This document shows positions 32,118 to 33,028 of a DNA stretch of 33,028 bases, in pieces. Source of the stretch: Microbacterium sp. Its GTDB lineage: Bacteria; Actinomycetota; Actinomycetes; Actinomycetales; Microbacteriaceae. Position 1 is the first letter of the stretch. Every line of letters starts with the position of its first letter. The stretch lies in assembly GCF_026393345.1 (NCBI RefSeq), contig NZ_JAPLAI010000014.1:7458-40485 (forward strand). The letters are read 5' to 3'. A model generated the notes under the pieces. It saw only the letters and a program-made list of their open reading frames with translations. It was not told the origin of the DNA and did not search any database. A program made the translations under genes and the position numbers.

Positions 32118-33028
32118 TGGTATCGAGCTCCGCTTCCGCCAGCTGCGTCGACTGGTCCTGGTCCATCTCGCGGCTGTCGAGCCAGCCTTCCGGCAGCGCC
32201 GGCCGCTTGGGCGTGCCGGCACGTCCGCGCTGCCCCTCGGCCGCCGCACCCGGGTAAGGCGCGTCGAGCTCGAGCGTGGCGAGGAGCTCGTCGATCTCGG
32301 CCAGGGTCGAGACCGTCGCGAGCCGCGCGCGCGTGTCGCCACCGACCGGGTAGCCCTTGAAGTACCACGCCACGTGCTTGCGGATGTCGCGGCACCCGCG
32401 GCCCTCGTCCTCGAAGAATTCCACGAGGAGTTCCGCGTGGCGCTTGAACGCGTCGGCGACGAACCCGAGGGTGGCATCCACCGGCTCCCCCGCGTTCGGG
32501 TCGCCGAGCGCCCGGGCGAGGTCGCCGAACAACCACGGCCGGCCGAGGCAGCCGCGACCGACCACGACACCGTCACAGCCGGTCTCCGCCATCATGCGGA
32601 CAGCGTCCTCGGCAGACCAGATGTCGCCGTTGCCGAGCACCGGGATGTCGGTCACCGCCTGCTTGAGCGCGGCGATGGCGCTCCAGTCGGCCTGGCCGGA
32701 ATAGAACTGGGATGCGGTACGGCCGTGCAGCGCGATCGCCGCGGCGCCCGCATCCTGCGCCCGACGTCCCGCGTCGAGGAAGGTGAGGTGGTCGTCGTCA
32801 ATGCCCTTGCGCATCTTCACCGTCACCGGGATGTCGCCGGCCCCCGCCACCGCGGCACGCACGATCTGCTCGAACAGGTCGGTCTTCCACGGCAGCGCCG
32901 CCCCGCCGCCTTTCCGGGTGACCTTGGGCACCGGGCACCCGAAGTTCAGGTCGATGTGGTCGGCTCGGTCCTCGTCGGCCAACAGCTTCGCCGCGTTGCC
33001 GATGGTGACCGGGTCGACGCCGTACAGC
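32107..33028 (-). CDS. dusB: tRNA-dihydrouridine synthase (5' end outside window)
   Basis: FMN-dependent enzyme that reduces uridines in the tRNA D-loop. The start lies beyond the right edge; 306 residues are visible. NFGCPVPKVTRKGGGAAL carries the catalytic Cys; VTVKMRKGIDD, ALHGRTASQFYSGQADW and VLGNGDIWSAEDA form the rest of the TIM barrel, and VVVGRGCLGRPWLF binds the flavin phosphate. A C-terminal extension (KHVAWYFKGYP to AELDTSGG) ends in a variable acidic tail. Its last bases overlap the dgt start. DusB is the usual name for this actinobacterial gene, but the paralogue cannot be fixed without the missing part. Confidence 0.93.
   Translation of the reverse strand, partial: LYGVDPVTIGNAAKLLADEDRADHIDLNFGCPVPKVTRKGGGAALPWKTDLFEQIVRAAVAGAGDIPVTVKMRKGIDDDHLTFLDAGRRAQDAGAAAIALHGRTASQFYSGQADWSAIAALKQAVTDIPVLGNGDIWSAEDAVRMMAETGCDGVVVGRGCLGRPWLFGDLARALGDPNAGEPVDATLGFVADAFKRHAELLVEFFEDEGRGCRDIRKHVAWYFKGYPVGGDTRARLATVSTLAEIDELLATLELDAPYPGAAAEGQRGRAGTPKRPALPEGWLDSREMDQDQSTQLAEAELDTSGG

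Overview
The window is high-GC actinobacterial chromosome, most likely from a Microbacteriaceae such as Microbacterium. This is inferred from the strong G/C third-position bias, TAxxxT-type -10 boxes with several apparently leaderless starts, and gene groupings typical of actinobacteria: GlnA2 near polyphosphate glucokinase, a single-chain E1 aceE followed by a FasR-like regulator and fabD-fabH-acpP-fabF with DUF3145, and dus-dgt-dnaG. It is core chromosome rather than an island. I see no prophage, insertion sequence, CRISPR array or recognisable defence locus.

Layout. 1-2.5 kb: a GlnA2-type glutamine synthetase (minus, 3' end beyond the left edge), a 61-residue SPOR-like protein, and ppgK reading away from them. 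2.5-5.3 kb (minus): RNase P RNA, a family-A exonuclease/polymerase broken by a frameshift, and a coiled-coil zinc-ribbon protein. 5.4-8.2 kb (plus): an ssuB-ssuA-ssuC-type ABC importer without a visible desulfonating enzyme. 8.2-10.25 kb: two long foldback repeats, a MOSC protein, tRNA-Val(TAC) and a lipoprotein. 10.3-18 kb (plus): aceE, fasR and the type II fatty acid synthesis genes, closed by a strong terminator. 18.1-20.4 kb: DUF3145, a foldback repeat, a secreted HNH nuclease and an unrecognised gene. 20.6-23.8 kb: tRNA-Met(CAT), a multi-membrane-span transporter, def and a flotillin. 23.95-28 kb (minus): a heterodimeric ABC exporter, another foldback repeat and tRNA-Asn(GTT). 28-33 kb (minus): dus-dgt-dnaG and a lone ABC ATPase, with dus cut by the right edge.

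The most coherent unit is 10.3-18 kb. Pyruvate dehydrogenase E1 makes acetyl-CoA. Four bases after it begins a PucR-type regulator resembling FasR, the known activator of fab genes in Streptomyces, and directly after that stop codon lies a perfect 7-7-7 inverted repeat in front of fabD. Carbon entry and fatty acid elongation therefore appear to be wired together.

No wholly new system is obvious. The items most worth a second look are a family of intergenic foldback elements (two copies share an exact 26-base segment), paired hairpins in the aceE leader, the candidate FasR operator, TAG stop codons that double as -10 boxes for rnpB and tRNA-Met, a set of leaderless starts with constant spacing, and the polymerase frameshift.
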